Source: CAKZYD01 sp039814715 (GTDB lineage: Bacteria > Pseudomonadota > Alphaproteobacteria > Sphingomonadales > CAKZYD01). From it: a stretch of 64,000 bases of DNA. Shown here piece after piece: positions 45,149 through 53,318 of the stretch. Both the position numbers and the translations under genes were made by a program. The stretch covers positions 124,001 through 188,000 of the forward strand of contig JBCCAR010000002.1 of assembly GCA_039814715.1 (NCBI GenBank), written 5' to 3'. Under the pieces are notes generated by a model. That model had not been told where the DNA came from, ran no database searches, and worked only from the letters and a program-made list of their open reading frames with translations. Position 1 is the first letter of the stretch, and each line of letters opens with the position of its first letter.

Positions 45149-46125
45149 TGCGCTTATCTAACCCGCAATGGGCGCCAAAGCCCGTCTGGCTTTTGGCGCT
45201 CGCCTATGGCGGGAGCTATGCGGTCTTTCTGCTGGCACTGCGCGGCGGCGAGCCCGTTGCAGGAACTGAGCCACTTTGGCCAGCCTTGTTAACAGGTTTT
45301 GCTTTGGGCGTGCTTATGCTTTTGCCGCTGCCCATTGCGCTTTTGAAACAACGCGCCAAAGCCTTTGGCCAGACGAAACGCCCCCGCTCCGTCTGGTCAG
45401 GTATCTCAGCGGGGTTTATTGCGCTCGCCACGGCAATGGCCTTCTCTTTTGATGGTGTAGGAATTTTAACGGCCCTGCTGTTCATGCGCGGCGGCGTGTT
45501 AATTTTAAGTCCGTTGATTGACGGTGTTCTAGGCCGCAGCGTCACAACAGCCTCTTGGGCCGCACTGATACTGTCTTTAGCTGCCGTCTTATTCGCGGTC
45601 GCAGGCCTAAGCACACTAACGTTTTCCCCGCTCATGGTTGCAACGCTCGTGGTATATCTGGCGGGCTATGGCGTCAGGCTCACATTGATGACGCGCGGTG
45701 CCAAGACACCCTCTGCTGGGCTGCGTGCAGCCTATCTCAGCCAAGAACTGGTTTGGACAGCAACTGTCCTCGCTGCCGCATCTCTCGCACTTTGGCTCAC
45801 GCAAAATGTGACGCTGTCGGCTTTTCTGCCTTTTGTCCCAGCGGGCTTCGCCTATGCCAGCGCCCTCACCGCAGGGTCCCTCATCTATCTTGATGCGCGC
45901 GAAAACACTTTTACAATACCGATTAACCGCGGCGCGAGTTTACTCGCAGGGCTTGGCGTAAGCGCCAGCTTTGCCGCTATCGGAAAGGCAGCGGCGCCAA
46001 GCGGCATGGATATCGCAGCCGCCTGCCTCATCTTGCTAGCGTTGTGTGTTCTGGCGCTTAAAGCGCAACGGCCGCACATATTTGAGCAAAAGCTGCATTC
46101 ATCGTCTTCTCCACCCCAAAAATAG
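45148..46125 (+). CDS. Polytopic membrane protein, DMT/EamA-like permease
   Basis: 325 residues with about ten hydrophobic helices and few charges, in the layout of the drug/metabolite (EamA) superfamily: short inside loop TKRPRSVW, paired half-repeats (LLALAYGGSYAVFLLAL near the start and a similar fold in the second half). No motif is specific enough to be sure. The GTG start overlaps the receptor stop by one base (TAGTG), so translation is coupled. The two would bring one compound across outer and inner membrane. The 3-prime end overlaps the convergent S12 hydrolase by 68 bases. Confidence 0.65.
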   Translation: MRLSNPQWAPKPVWLLALAYGGSYAVFLLALRGGEPVAGTEPLWPALLTGFALGVLMLLPLPIALLKQRAKAFGQTKRPRSVWSGISAGFIALATAMAFSFDGVGILTALLFMRGGVLILSPLIDGVLGRSVTTASWAALILSLAAVLFAVAGLSTLTFSPLMVATLVVYLAGYGVRLTLMTRGAKTPSAGLRAAYLSQELVWTATVLAAASLALWLTQNVTLSAFLPFVPAGFAYASALTAGSLIYLDARENTFTIPINRGASLLAGLGVSASFAAIGKAAAPSGMDIAAACLILLALCVLALKAQRPHIFEQKLHSSSSPPQK

Positions 46126-47455
46126 TGCCCGCCATATGGCCGAGACGCACGATCACCAGGTCCTTTGATGGTACAATGAGCGTGCGCTGAAGCCCGCCGC
46201 CGCTCGCCCAAAAAGCATCCGCAGGGACGCCAGGAATGATGCCCGTGGCATTGGTGGGGAAAAAGCCGCCATAATAAGGATCATGCGCCCAAGCCTTTTT
46301 CGCAGGTGTTTGCACAAACTGCGTGAAGTCTTCATCCAATAGCTGCCGCGCGCCCCATGCCCCTCTATTCAAATAAAGCTGGCCAAGCCGCGCCCAATCG
46401 CGCGCCCGCCCATAGTCATGCCCGGAGATAAGGAAAAGCCCGTGGGGGTCCGTCTCCAGCACCATGCCGCGCATGCCGATAGGATCGAAAAGATGCTCTT
46501 GCGGCCAGTTCAGAAACGCTTGAACATCCCCTCCCACCATCCGGTCTCGCACCAGCGCGGTGGCCAGTAGCGGATCGCAATTGCGGTATTTACCGAATGT
46601 GCCAGGCGCTGCTTCGAGCGGTTTCGACAAGCAGAATGCGCGCGCATCCACGCCGCCAGCATAGACATAAATATGGTCTAGAAAGTCGCCATCCTGCTGC
46701 TTGACGCTGTGATCCTCACTACGGCCAAAGCTGCCGGTAAATTTTAGTCCGCTGGCCATATTGAGGATGTTGCGCCCCGTAATGGCTTGCAGGTCCGTTC
46801 CGTGCCATTCTTCAAAAAGGTCATCTTCATCAAGGTCAAGCTGGCCCTTGCGGATCGCGATGCCTGCAAACGTCGCCGCGAGAGACTTGCCCATGGACCA
46901 GTTTTCAAACTGTGTTTCCGGGCCGAAGGGGTCGCGGTACCGCTCTGCGATGATCTGGCCCTTGTGCGCCACCACCACCGCATTGGTCATTTCCATCGGG
47001 TTTTGAAACAAGGCATCCAGAGCCTTTGAGATGGCGTGGCCATCAGCGCTAAGGCCGTCCACCACATCCTCTTGGGCCGCGGTCGGCTCGAAGTCATCGG
47101 CCAAGGGCGCGGGCGTTATGGTCGCCGGGGTATATTGCGGCGCTGCATCAGGATGATCGACCACCATACACCCCTGATCACCAAAGCGTTTCGCATGCGC
47201 CGTGCGCCCATAAAGCTCTAGCGTGACGACCTCTTTCTCGCGGTCGATGTCTATCGTAATGGGCAGAGAGAGCAACGGCTGAGGATTTCTCGTCTCCAGC
47301 ACGTCCTTCATCAACGCGTCCGGTGCAGCCATCCAATTGCAGCTAAATGCGAACACATCCTGGGCCTCGCGGCCCGTGATGAAGACGCCGGATGCTATGA
47401 CCTTTGCCGCCCAAGCGAGTCCGCAAAGCTCTGGCTCATTTTGTGGGATGGCCAT
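46058..47455 (-). CDS. S12/class C beta-lactamase-family hydrolase
   Basis: 465 residues from ATG 47455, whose A is the last base of the preceding gene's TAA. A ~120-residue N-terminal domain (about 10-105; CGLAWAAKVIASGVFITGRE...) is followed by the hydrolase fold with Ser187-Met-Gly-Lys190 and Tyr290-Arg-Asn292. No signal peptide, so cytoplasmic. It is a paralogue of the hydrolase at 50407: same N-terminal domain, SMGK motif and YxN position. Relatives include 6-aminohexanoate-dimer hydrolase-type esterase/amidases. It is coupled to the beta-propeller gene. The long 3-prime overlap with the convergent permease gene is unusual. Confidence 0.87.
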   Translation of the reverse strand: MAIPQNEPELCGLAWAAKVIASGVFITGREAQDVFAFSCNWMAAPDALMKDVLETRNPQPLLSLPITIDIDREKEVVTLELYGRTAHAKRFGDQGCMVVDHPDAAPQYTPATITPAPLADDFEPTAAQEDVVDGLSADGHAISKALDALFQNPMEMTNAVVVAHKGQIIAERYRDPFGPETQFENWSMGKSLAATFAGIAIRKGQLDLDEDDLFEEWHGTDLQAITGRNILNMASGLKFTGSFGRSEDHSVKQQDGDFLDHIYVYAGGVDARAFCLSKPLEAAPGTFGKYRNCDPLLATALVRDRMVGGDVQAFLNWPQEHLFDPIGMRGMVLETDPHGLFLISGHDYGRARDWARLGQLYLNRGAWGARQLLDEDFTQFVQTPAKKAWAHDPYYGGFFPTNATGIIPGVPADAFWASGGGLQRTLIVPSKDLVIVRLGHMAGTIFGVEKTMNAAFAQICAAVAL

Positions 47456-48429
47456 TAGTGATCGACGCACACACGCTGGGGATAGACGCCCACTTTTTCC
47501 ACGATATGGACAACCTCCCACGTTGTGGTATCAAGCACATAAAGCGCGCTGGAGCCGCGGCAGCTTATGTAACAGAGCGGTTTGGTCGCAGCCATGGTGA
47601 GGTAGCTTGGCTCTTTTCCCAGTGGAATGGTTTTAACTAAGTCCAAGTCAGGCAGAGAATAAACTGCTGCATAGTCTCCCGTCGTCGCCAGCATCACCAG
47701 CTGCTTGCCGTCGGGCGTGATCTCTGCGCCATGGTCGATGGTGAAGGGGTAGCGGTCTTCACATGGCGGGTCCCCCTTCCCGTCCAAAGCCCCTGGCATT
47801 TTTACCGTCTTCGTGATCTCCCAGGCGGCTAAATCAAACACGTGGAACCCGTGCAGGCGAGAGAGCTGGATATAGGCTGTCTTACCATCGCTGGTCAGCA
47901 CAAAAGGGCGCACATTGTCTTCGAACGTGTAGTGGCGTTTCCAGACATTTTTTTCGGTATCGATTTCGTCAAACGACCCCCAAACGATGGAGCCCACATA
48001 GCAGCGCGTTCCATCAGGCGAGACGCGCACCTTGTGGCCGCCCATATTGGCGGTCTGGATGGGCGTAACCTCCTGCGTGTCCACATCCACCTTGGTGACG
48101 AGCTTGCGATCATAATGCGCGTTGTACACATAGCGCTTGCACGGGCTTGCGGCAAAATGCTCGACAGACCCTGGGAGCGGGACACGCCATTTCTCGTCAA
48201 AGGTTTTCGCATCAAACGCTGCAAAGGCGCTGCGCTGCTCGGTCATGGGCTGCTGCCAAAACTCCCAGCGGTTGGTGGCATTGGCATAGAGCGTGGATTT
48301 ATCCGCTGATAGCACGATAGAGTCAGCAAACAGGTTGTCGCCAAAGGCCATCTCGCCCACTTTTTTATAGCCATCCGTTTCGTCAAAAACGGTTATATTT
48401 CCGCCAATCGTGTTCTGTTGGTAAATCAA
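47455..48429 (-). CDS. YVTN-type beta-propeller protein
   Basis: About 324 residues, made of repeated ~45-residue blades such as VRVSPDGTRCYVGSI, VLTSDGKTAYIQLS and EITPDGKQLVMLAT, the YVTN/surface-antigen-type seven-blade pattern. No signal peptide, so probably cytoplasmic, though many relatives are exported. The start is uncertain: a TGA stands directly before TTG 48450; TTG 48429 has GAAGGA 9 bases upstream and is my choice. No catalytic motif is visible; lactonase-like activity or a sensing role is possible but unsupported. It is first in a two-gene unit with an S12 hydrolase, divergent from the VOC protein. Confidence 0.78.
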   Translation of the reverse strand: MIYQQNTIGGNITVFDETDGYKKVGEMAFGDNLFADSIVLSADKSTLYANATNRWEFWQQPMTEQRSAFAAFDAKTFDEKWRVPLPGSVEHFAASPCKRYVYNAHYDRKLVTKVDVDTQEVTPIQTANMGGHKVRVSPDGTRCYVGSIVWGSFDEIDTEKNVWKRHYTFEDNVRPFVLTSDGKTAYIQLSRLHGFHVFDLAAWEITKTVKMPGALDGKGDPPCEDRYPFTIDHGAEITPDGKQLVMLATTGDYAAVYSLPDLDLVKTIPLGKEPSYLTMAATKPLCYISCRGSSALYVLDTTTWEVVHIVEKVGVYPQRVCVDH

Positions 48430-48468
48430 AGCGCGGCATTCCTTCTGCAATCAAAATTCGCAGGAAGA

Positions 48469-48509
48469 GTTGTATGCGATATATGAACCGAGGTACACCA
48501 TTTACCGTC
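48469..48509. promoter_or_regulatory. Candidate operator between propeller gene and VOC gene
   Basis: GTTGTATGCGATATATG begins at 48469, containing TTGTATGC (reverse of GCATACAA). It lies between two divergent starts, 48429 and 48538. Part of the GCATAC/GTATGC set. Confidence 0.4.
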
Positions 48510-48537
48510 TGATCATACTGTTTTTATAGGGGCCATT

Positions 48538-49161
48538 GTGTTATCGCTGGACCACATCGTCATCGGCGCGCCCGATCTGGACACAGCTATCCAGGCTTTC
48601 TCCAAAACATATGGCTTAGAGGCCGTGCAAGGCGGTGCGCACCCTGATTTAGGGACACATAACGCTCTCATTGGCGCTGGAGATACTTATCTTGAATTGC
48701 TCGCGCCGATCCCGGGGGCGCATTGCACCATCCCTGGCTTGGCCGCACTGAAAGAGCCCGCGCTGTACCATTATGCTCTGCGTACGTCGGACCTGGAAGG
48801 CATTGAAACCCATGCTGCGGGCCTGGGACTGCGAAGCGAAGGCATTCAAACCGGTCGGCGCAAAACTAAAGATGGGTCATTGCTCACTTGGCGCATTCTG
48901 CACCTGCGCGGGCACGCGCTGGGCGCAACTGTCCCGTTTTTCATCGATTGGCAAGACAGCCCAAACCCGGCAACCCAGCTCGCGCCGCAAGTGCAAGAGG
49001 TCATGCTTAAGGTGACCGGTTCTGCGCTACTGTCAACGTTGCTGGAAGGTGCGGATGGGGTCGAGCTATGTGAAGGCGCAGCTGCATTAGCGCTCACATG
49101 CGCTGCAGAAGCGACAGTTATCAGGCTCGAGGCTCCGCGACCTCTTCCGTTGGGTCTCTAA
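48538..49161 (+). CDS. VOC/glyoxalase-like domain protein
   Basis: 207 residues from GTG 48538. The N terminus LSLDHIVIGAPDLDTAIQAF and the later YLELLAPIP are typical of the glyoxalase/bleomycin-resistance fold, with the metal-ligand His5 (LDHIV) and Glu in YLELLA. The second half is divergent, as in the Glyoxalase-3-like branch. The reaction is unknown; such proteins act as lyases, epimerases or binding proteins. The GTATGC element is upstream. It is a single gene converging on the small membrane protein with a 4-base overlap. Confidence 0.85.
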   Translation: MLSLDHIVIGAPDLDTAIQAFSKTYGLEAVQGGAHPDLGTHNALIGAGDTYLELLAPIPGAHCTIPGLAALKEPALYHYALRTSDLEGIETHAAGLGLRSEGIQTGRRKTKDGSLLTWRILHLRGHALGATVPFFIDWQDSPNPATQLAPQVQEVMLKVTGSALLSTLLEGADGVELCEGAAALALTCAAEATVIRLEAPRPLPLGL

Positions 49162-49616
49162 CCGCTAAAATGTAGCACCACCTGCGCCACCAGCGCTGAT
49201 CCAAAGAAAGTTCCGGCGAACACCAACAGCGAAACGGCGATAACCTGCAGCCCAATCTGCCGAAAGCGGGTGATGTCTTCCGCTTGGAGCCCCAAGGCCG
49301 CGAGCGCCAGCACCGGCGTGATCGTCGGCACCATACTCATCTGCGAGACGTGGCCAATGAACCAGCTTGACCCGGGAATGAACGGCATGCCGGCCAGTGT
49401 TGCTGCGATGGAGACCCAAAACAGGTCCGGCAGCTTTGTGGGGATGAGCTTGGCCACGATGAAGCCTATCATGACAATAGTGAAAAGGAGCACATGGCCT
49501 GGCCAAAGCTTGGCTGGTGTTTCGGGCTGGCTAATGAGGTGGCAGATAAACGTTAGCACCAAGGTGGCTGCCGTGATCTGGGCAATGAGCCATAAGCTTT
49601 TTAAGCGCTCAATCAC
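49158..49616 (-). CDS. Small four-helix membrane protein coupled to DUF3100 gene
   Basis: 152 residues with about four hydrophobic segments (10-30, 38-58, 72-92 with a re-entrant look, 120-145). I recognise no named family. It overlaps the DUF3100 gene by 4 bases and is last in a five-gene operon. Size, topology and position suggest a second subunit of a two-part permease with the DUF3100 protein. That is inference only. Confidence 0.7.
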   Translation of the reverse strand: MIERLKSLWLIAQITAATLVLTFICHLISQPETPAKLWPGHVLLFTIVMIGFIVAKLIPTKLPDLFWVSIAATLAGMPFIPGSSWFIGHVSQMSMVPTITPVLALAALGLQAEDITRFRQIGLQVIAVSLLVFAGTFFGSALVAQVVLHFSG

Positions 49617-50410
49617 CCGCGCAGTGCTTTCAGCCAGCGATAGTAGCGCTCTGTCAAGGGCAGCGTGATGAACAGGATGAAGAACAGGCCCGTGAGCCCC
49701 GTCATCAAATTGCTGCTAGCAGCGAGCGCGCCGATGAGCTCTGCATCATCGGGGTAGATGGCGGCAAGGCTGGAGGAACACGCCCCCGTCATACTGGCGC
49801 TGCCTGTGCCGCAGGCCATGGCAATCGCGCGGGGGTCAAAGATATCGAGGCCCGCTGCGAGCGATGGCAGCAGGGAGAACACCAAAGCGCCAAACACTGT
49901 GCCGCAAATATAGACACCCATGACGCCTGTTGCTTCCGCGCTGCCACCACCATATTTGCCAAATATGAAGGCAATGCCGCCCTCGCGCGCAATGGAGAAG
50001 GTCGCGCCAATGGCTTCACGGCCAAAGCGAAACGCCAGAACGGCCAGCGGCATGGATATGGCCACCGTGCCCAGATTGCCAAGTTCTTGCAGCACAAGCG
50101 CAAAGCCCACATCTGCCACCGCGCTAAATTGCGGGCCGATATAGACAGACAATAGCGCAATCAGCGGCATAACGGCAACCTGCAACGCTTTAGCAGCCGC
50201 CTGCGTATCCCTTCGTTTGAGCAATCGACCCGCGGGCTTAAACACATGCGGATTAAGGATCAATCCAACTAAGAATGCTGGAACCAGTGGCAAGAGAACC
50301 ATGGTGAACTGGCTGGTGAGAGGAACCCGTATAACGCCTACAGCCTCGGCTAAGGCGATGGCGATGATTGCAGCGACATGAAGCCGCCAGTGCCCGAGAT
50401 ACTCGATCAT
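49613..50410 (-). CDS. DUF3100 family membrane protein, putative permease
   Basis: 265 residues with about eight hydrophobic segments, including AIIAIALAEAVGVIRVPLTS, VLLPLVPAFLVGLILNP, MPLIALLSVYIGPQF and the Gly-rich CGTGSASMTGACSSSLAAIYP loop that looks like a substrate site. The pattern matches DUF3100, a family often placed near peptidase or amidohydrolase genes. 4-base overlaps tie it to the S12 hydrolase upstream and the 152-residue membrane protein downstream. Proposed role: uptake of a product made by, or destined for, the peptidases of this operon. Confidence 0.75.
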   Translation of the reverse strand: MIEYLGHWRLHVAAIIAIALAEAVGVIRVPLTSQFTMVLLPLVPAFLVGLILNPHVFKPAGRLLKRRDTQAAAKALQVAVMPLIALLSVYIGPQFSAVADVGFALVLQELGNLGTVAISMPLAVLAFRFGREAIGATFSIAREGGIAFIFGKYGGGSAEATGVMGVYICGTVFGALVFSLLPSLAAGLDIFDPRAIAMACGTGSASMTGACSSSLAAIYPDDAELIGALAASSNLMTGLTGLFFILFITLPLTERYYRWLKALRG

Positions 50411-51822
50411 AGGAGAGGCTTATAGGCGCCCATCACACCAGACAAGGCGCTGGAAAGCGGTTCGCGCCCAGCATTCGTCTCTAAGAGACCGCGCACGTGG
50501 CCCATGCGCACGATCACCAGATCCATGGACGGCACAATCCAGGTATATTGCCCGCCCATGCCCAACATGAAGCACGCATCATCAGGCAGCGGCCATTGAT
50601 CTTCCTCCGGATACCGATTGAGCCATAGCTGGCCGCCATAGATGGAGCCGCGCCAGCCCGGCGGGCCATCCTCCATCCAATAGCGCCCGCGCCAGCCTTC
50701 AGCTGGAGTCATTAAAAACTCCACATAACCTTCCGGCAGCAGCCGCTCACCAGCCCACAAACCATCTTGCAGCAACAACTGGCCGAGCTTGGCCCAGTGC
50801 CGCGCTGTGCCATAGTTGAAACCAGACAACAGCAGGTTGCCATAAGGGTCCGGCTCTAAAACAAAGCGATCAATCCCTAATGGGTCAAACAGCGCCTTTT
50901 GCGGCCAAGGTAGGTAAGGTTCGCCCATTTGCGCGCAAGCCTGTTTGATCAAAAACCCCAGCGCCAACGTGTCCCCATTTTTGTAAGCCCCAAGCGTGCC
51001 CGATGCGTGGGCGGCTGTGCGACTGAGGGCAAGCTGGTAGCTGTCAATGGCCCCTCCGTAGATAAGAGTATGATCAGGATATCCCATGTCTGGCTTGTAG
51101 TCCTGCGCCCAAGTGGCCGTAAAATCGAGACCGCTAGACATCTGCAGTAAGTCACGAACGGTGATCTTTGCGCGCGCATCGCGCTGCCAGGCGGCAATCG
51201 GCGCAGGCTGGTCTAGAGCAAAATGGCCCATATGGATCAGCCGCCCGATGAGGATGGCGGTGAGCGTTTTGCCCATGGACCAGCTTGGCAGCTGGGTGTG
51301 CGCGGTGATGCCTTGCCGGTATCGTTCCGCAATGAGCTTGCCTTTGTGGGCAATAAGGAATGCGGCCGTGAACGTGTCCGGCGGACTTGAAAACGCTGTT
51401 TTGGCCGCCGCTAGAAGCTTGTCTGCGTCCCACTCTTCGCTGGGCACTGCTTCCGGCCAAGGACTGTCGGCAAGGTTGGGGGCGATAGGCTCGGGCGTAA
51501 AAAATGGCTTAGAAGTGCCGAGCGGTAGCACAATCGCCCCATGGTCGCCGACGATACGCGCCGCGCGCTGCTGGCCATCATCTGTGCGGGCCAGCACAAG
51601 CTGATTTGCCTCATCCACGTCAATACGCACGGCTAAGCCATCGTCCGTTTCCGCCTTTACAGAGGTCGAGAGAATGTCGCTGAGCGTGCGCTGGGACACG
51701 AACAGCCCCGAGCATACGCCTTTGGCAATATTGGCAAGATCCATAGAGCGTCGTTCTGACTGACTAGGAATACCGAGCGGGTAATCACTGCGCGCTGCGC
51801 TGGTTGCGAAGGATTGGCTCAT
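50407..51822 (-). CDS. S12/class C beta-lactamase-family hydrolase
   Basis: 471 residues. The N-terminal domain (about 28-105, LANIAKGVCSGLFVSQRTLSD...) matches that of the hydrolase at 46058. The hydrolase domain shows Ser182-Met-Gly-Lys185 and Tyr280-Lys-Asn282. No signal peptide, so cytoplasmic. An alternative start is ATG 51744 (MDLANI), which would fit the paralogue better. It is fourth-last in the S9-DAP-S12-DUF3100 operon with 4-base overlaps on both sides. Amidase or esterase action on a D-peptide or oligomer is likely; the exact bond is unknown. Confidence 0.87.
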   Translation of the reverse strand: MSQSFATSAARSDYPLGIPSQSERRSMDLANIAKGVCSGLFVSQRTLSDILSTSVKAETDDGLAVRIDVDEANQLVLARTDDGQQRAARIVGDHGAIVLPLGTSKPFFTPEPIAPNLADSPWPEAVPSEEWDADKLLAAAKTAFSSPPDTFTAAFLIAHKGKLIAERYRQGITAHTQLPSWSMGKTLTAILIGRLIHMGHFALDQPAPIAAWQRDARAKITVRDLLQMSSGLDFTATWAQDYKPDMGYPDHTLIYGGAIDSYQLALSRTAAHASGTLGAYKNGDTLALGFLIKQACAQMGEPYLPWPQKALFDPLGIDRFVLEPDPYGNLLLSGFNYGTARHWAKLGQLLLQDGLWAGERLLPEGYVEFLMTPAEGWRGRYWMEDGPPGWRGSIYGGQLWLNRYPEEDQWPLPDDACFMLGMGGQYTWIVPSMDLVIVRMGHVRGLLETNAGREPLSSALSGVMGAYKPLL

Positions 51823-53318
51823 GCCGCGATCTTTTCAAAGCGGAGGTTTTGGAACGACCAACAACCAAGCGCGAGGCCCGCCGCATCAAACACAAGCGTG
51901 AACATGCCAGGCGGATCATAATCAAGGGCGCGCGCGCATGGGATTATGGCTAAGTCCGCGCGCAGCCATTGCAGGGCATATGGCTGAGATTTGCCAAGCG
52001 GGCCAACAAACCACAGCTGTTTATCAATGATGATGTTGCTCTCTATAGCTTCGCAGCGAAACGTCCCTGTAACCTGCGCCTCTGAAGGCTCTAGCACCTC
52101 AAACTGCATGGTGATGTTGTCACGCGGCAAGGCAACAGATATCTGCTCCCCTTGCTCAGCAAGCGAGCCGCCGTCATTGGTGGCTGACACAAGCTGACCA
52201 TCATCAAAGCACCAACTCTGGCTGGCACAGTGCAGGACGGTCGCACTGCCGGCTTGCTCATAGGTGGCGGCCAGGCCCATCTGTGGATCAAACACCATGG
52301 TGTTCACACGGTCATCGGCAATCGGAGTTGAAGGTGCTTGCGCCGGCGCGTTGATCGCAAGATCAAGGATGCTATCCGCTGCGACCGCAGGGTCCTCCAT
52401 ATGATTGTAAAGCAAAACGAGGCCAGTGCCGGTGGCAGGTTGCACGATGGACGCGCTGCGCCAGCCGCGAAGGCCGCCGAAATGCGCCAATTCGAGCTGC
52501 CCGCCGCGGACCCGGCGGCGGATGCCAAAGCGGTACGGCGCGCGGGTGCCATCGCTATAGTGGCCAGGGCCCGTCATGCGCGCAAAATGGGTGGCATAAG
52601 CGTGATCTGGGTTCAACAATGCCAGCTGCCACCGGCTCATATCATGCGCTGTTGAGACAACGCCTGCATCGCCCTCCCAATGGAGGTTGGTGATTGCGGC
52701 GCTGCCATCTTCTTCATATCCGATCAAGCCGCCGGGCAAGGTTTCGCTTGTAGAGGGCGGGACGAAGCTGCTCGCCATACCGAGCGGTATGAAAAGTTTT
52801 TCGGTCATGATGTCAGGGAAGGCCTCACCATAAACCGCTTCAAGCACCTGGCCGAGGAGGGCAAAATTGGTGTTGCTATAAGCAAAACGGGTGCCGGGCT
52901 CAAAATCTAGGTCTAGCGGCGCTGCGAGAAGCTGATCAGCATGCATGCGCGCAAAGTCGCTTTCTGGCTCAGCGCCCATGGCCATGGCGAGGCACCAATA
53001 GTCTTTGATGCCGGATTGGTTGGTCAGGGCATGCTCAAGCGTGACCGTCTCACCGCATATCTTGGCCCAGCGGCAGTGTTTGAGGATGGGGTCACTCAAG
53101 CTGAGCAAGCCATCCTCCTCTGCGATGAGGACCATCAGGGCAGTCATCTGCTTGGTGAGCGAACAGATACGAAACGGCGTATCTGGGGTTAGCTTTGTGT
53201 CGCCATAGGCCCCGCTAACTATCACCTGGCCGTCCTGCACCAAGGCGTAAGCCGCGCCGCCAAACCCGCCGGGCACCGCCGCCTTCAGCGCGCCCTCTAT
53301 GCGCTGTGCAAGCTTCAC
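51819..53318 (-). CDS. D-aminopeptidase-like S12 hydrolase (DAP type)
   Basis: 499 residues, close to the ~520 of Ochrobactrum DAP. The N-terminal penicillin-recognising domain has Ser53-Leu-Thr-Lys56 (FRICSLTKQMTA), Tyr147-Ser-Asn149 (RFAYSNTNFALLG) and HFGG (third motif). The C-terminal ~170 residues are beta-rich and match the DAP barrel domains in position and size. DAP releases N-terminal D-Ala or other small D-residues. No signal peptide. It overlaps the S9 peptidase and the next S12 hydrolase by 4 bases. A second D-aminopeptidase, DppA, is in another operon. Confidence 0.82.
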   Translation of the reverse strand: MKLAQRIEGALKAAVPGGFGGAAYALVQDGQVIVSGAYGDTKLTPDTPFRICSLTKQMTALMVLIAEEDGLLSLSDPILKHCRWAKICGETVTLEHALTNQSGIKDYWCLAMAMGAEPESDFARMHADQLLAAPLDLDFEPGTRFAYSNTNFALLGQVLEAVYGEAFPDIMTEKLFIPLGMASSFVPPSTSETLPGGLIGYEEDGSAAITNLHWEGDAGVVSTAHDMSRWQLALLNPDHAYATHFARMTGPGHYSDGTRAPYRFGIRRRVRGGQLELAHFGGLRGWRSASIVQPATGTGLVLLYNHMEDPAVAADSILDLAINAPAQAPSTPIADDRVNTMVFDPQMGLAATYEQAGSATVLHCASQSWCFDDGQLVSATNDGGSLAEQGEQISVALPRDNITMQFEVLEPSEAQVTGTFRCEAIESNIIIDKQLWFVGPLGKSQPYALQWLRADLAIIPCARALDYDPPGMFTLVFDAAGLALGCWSFQNLRFEKIAA

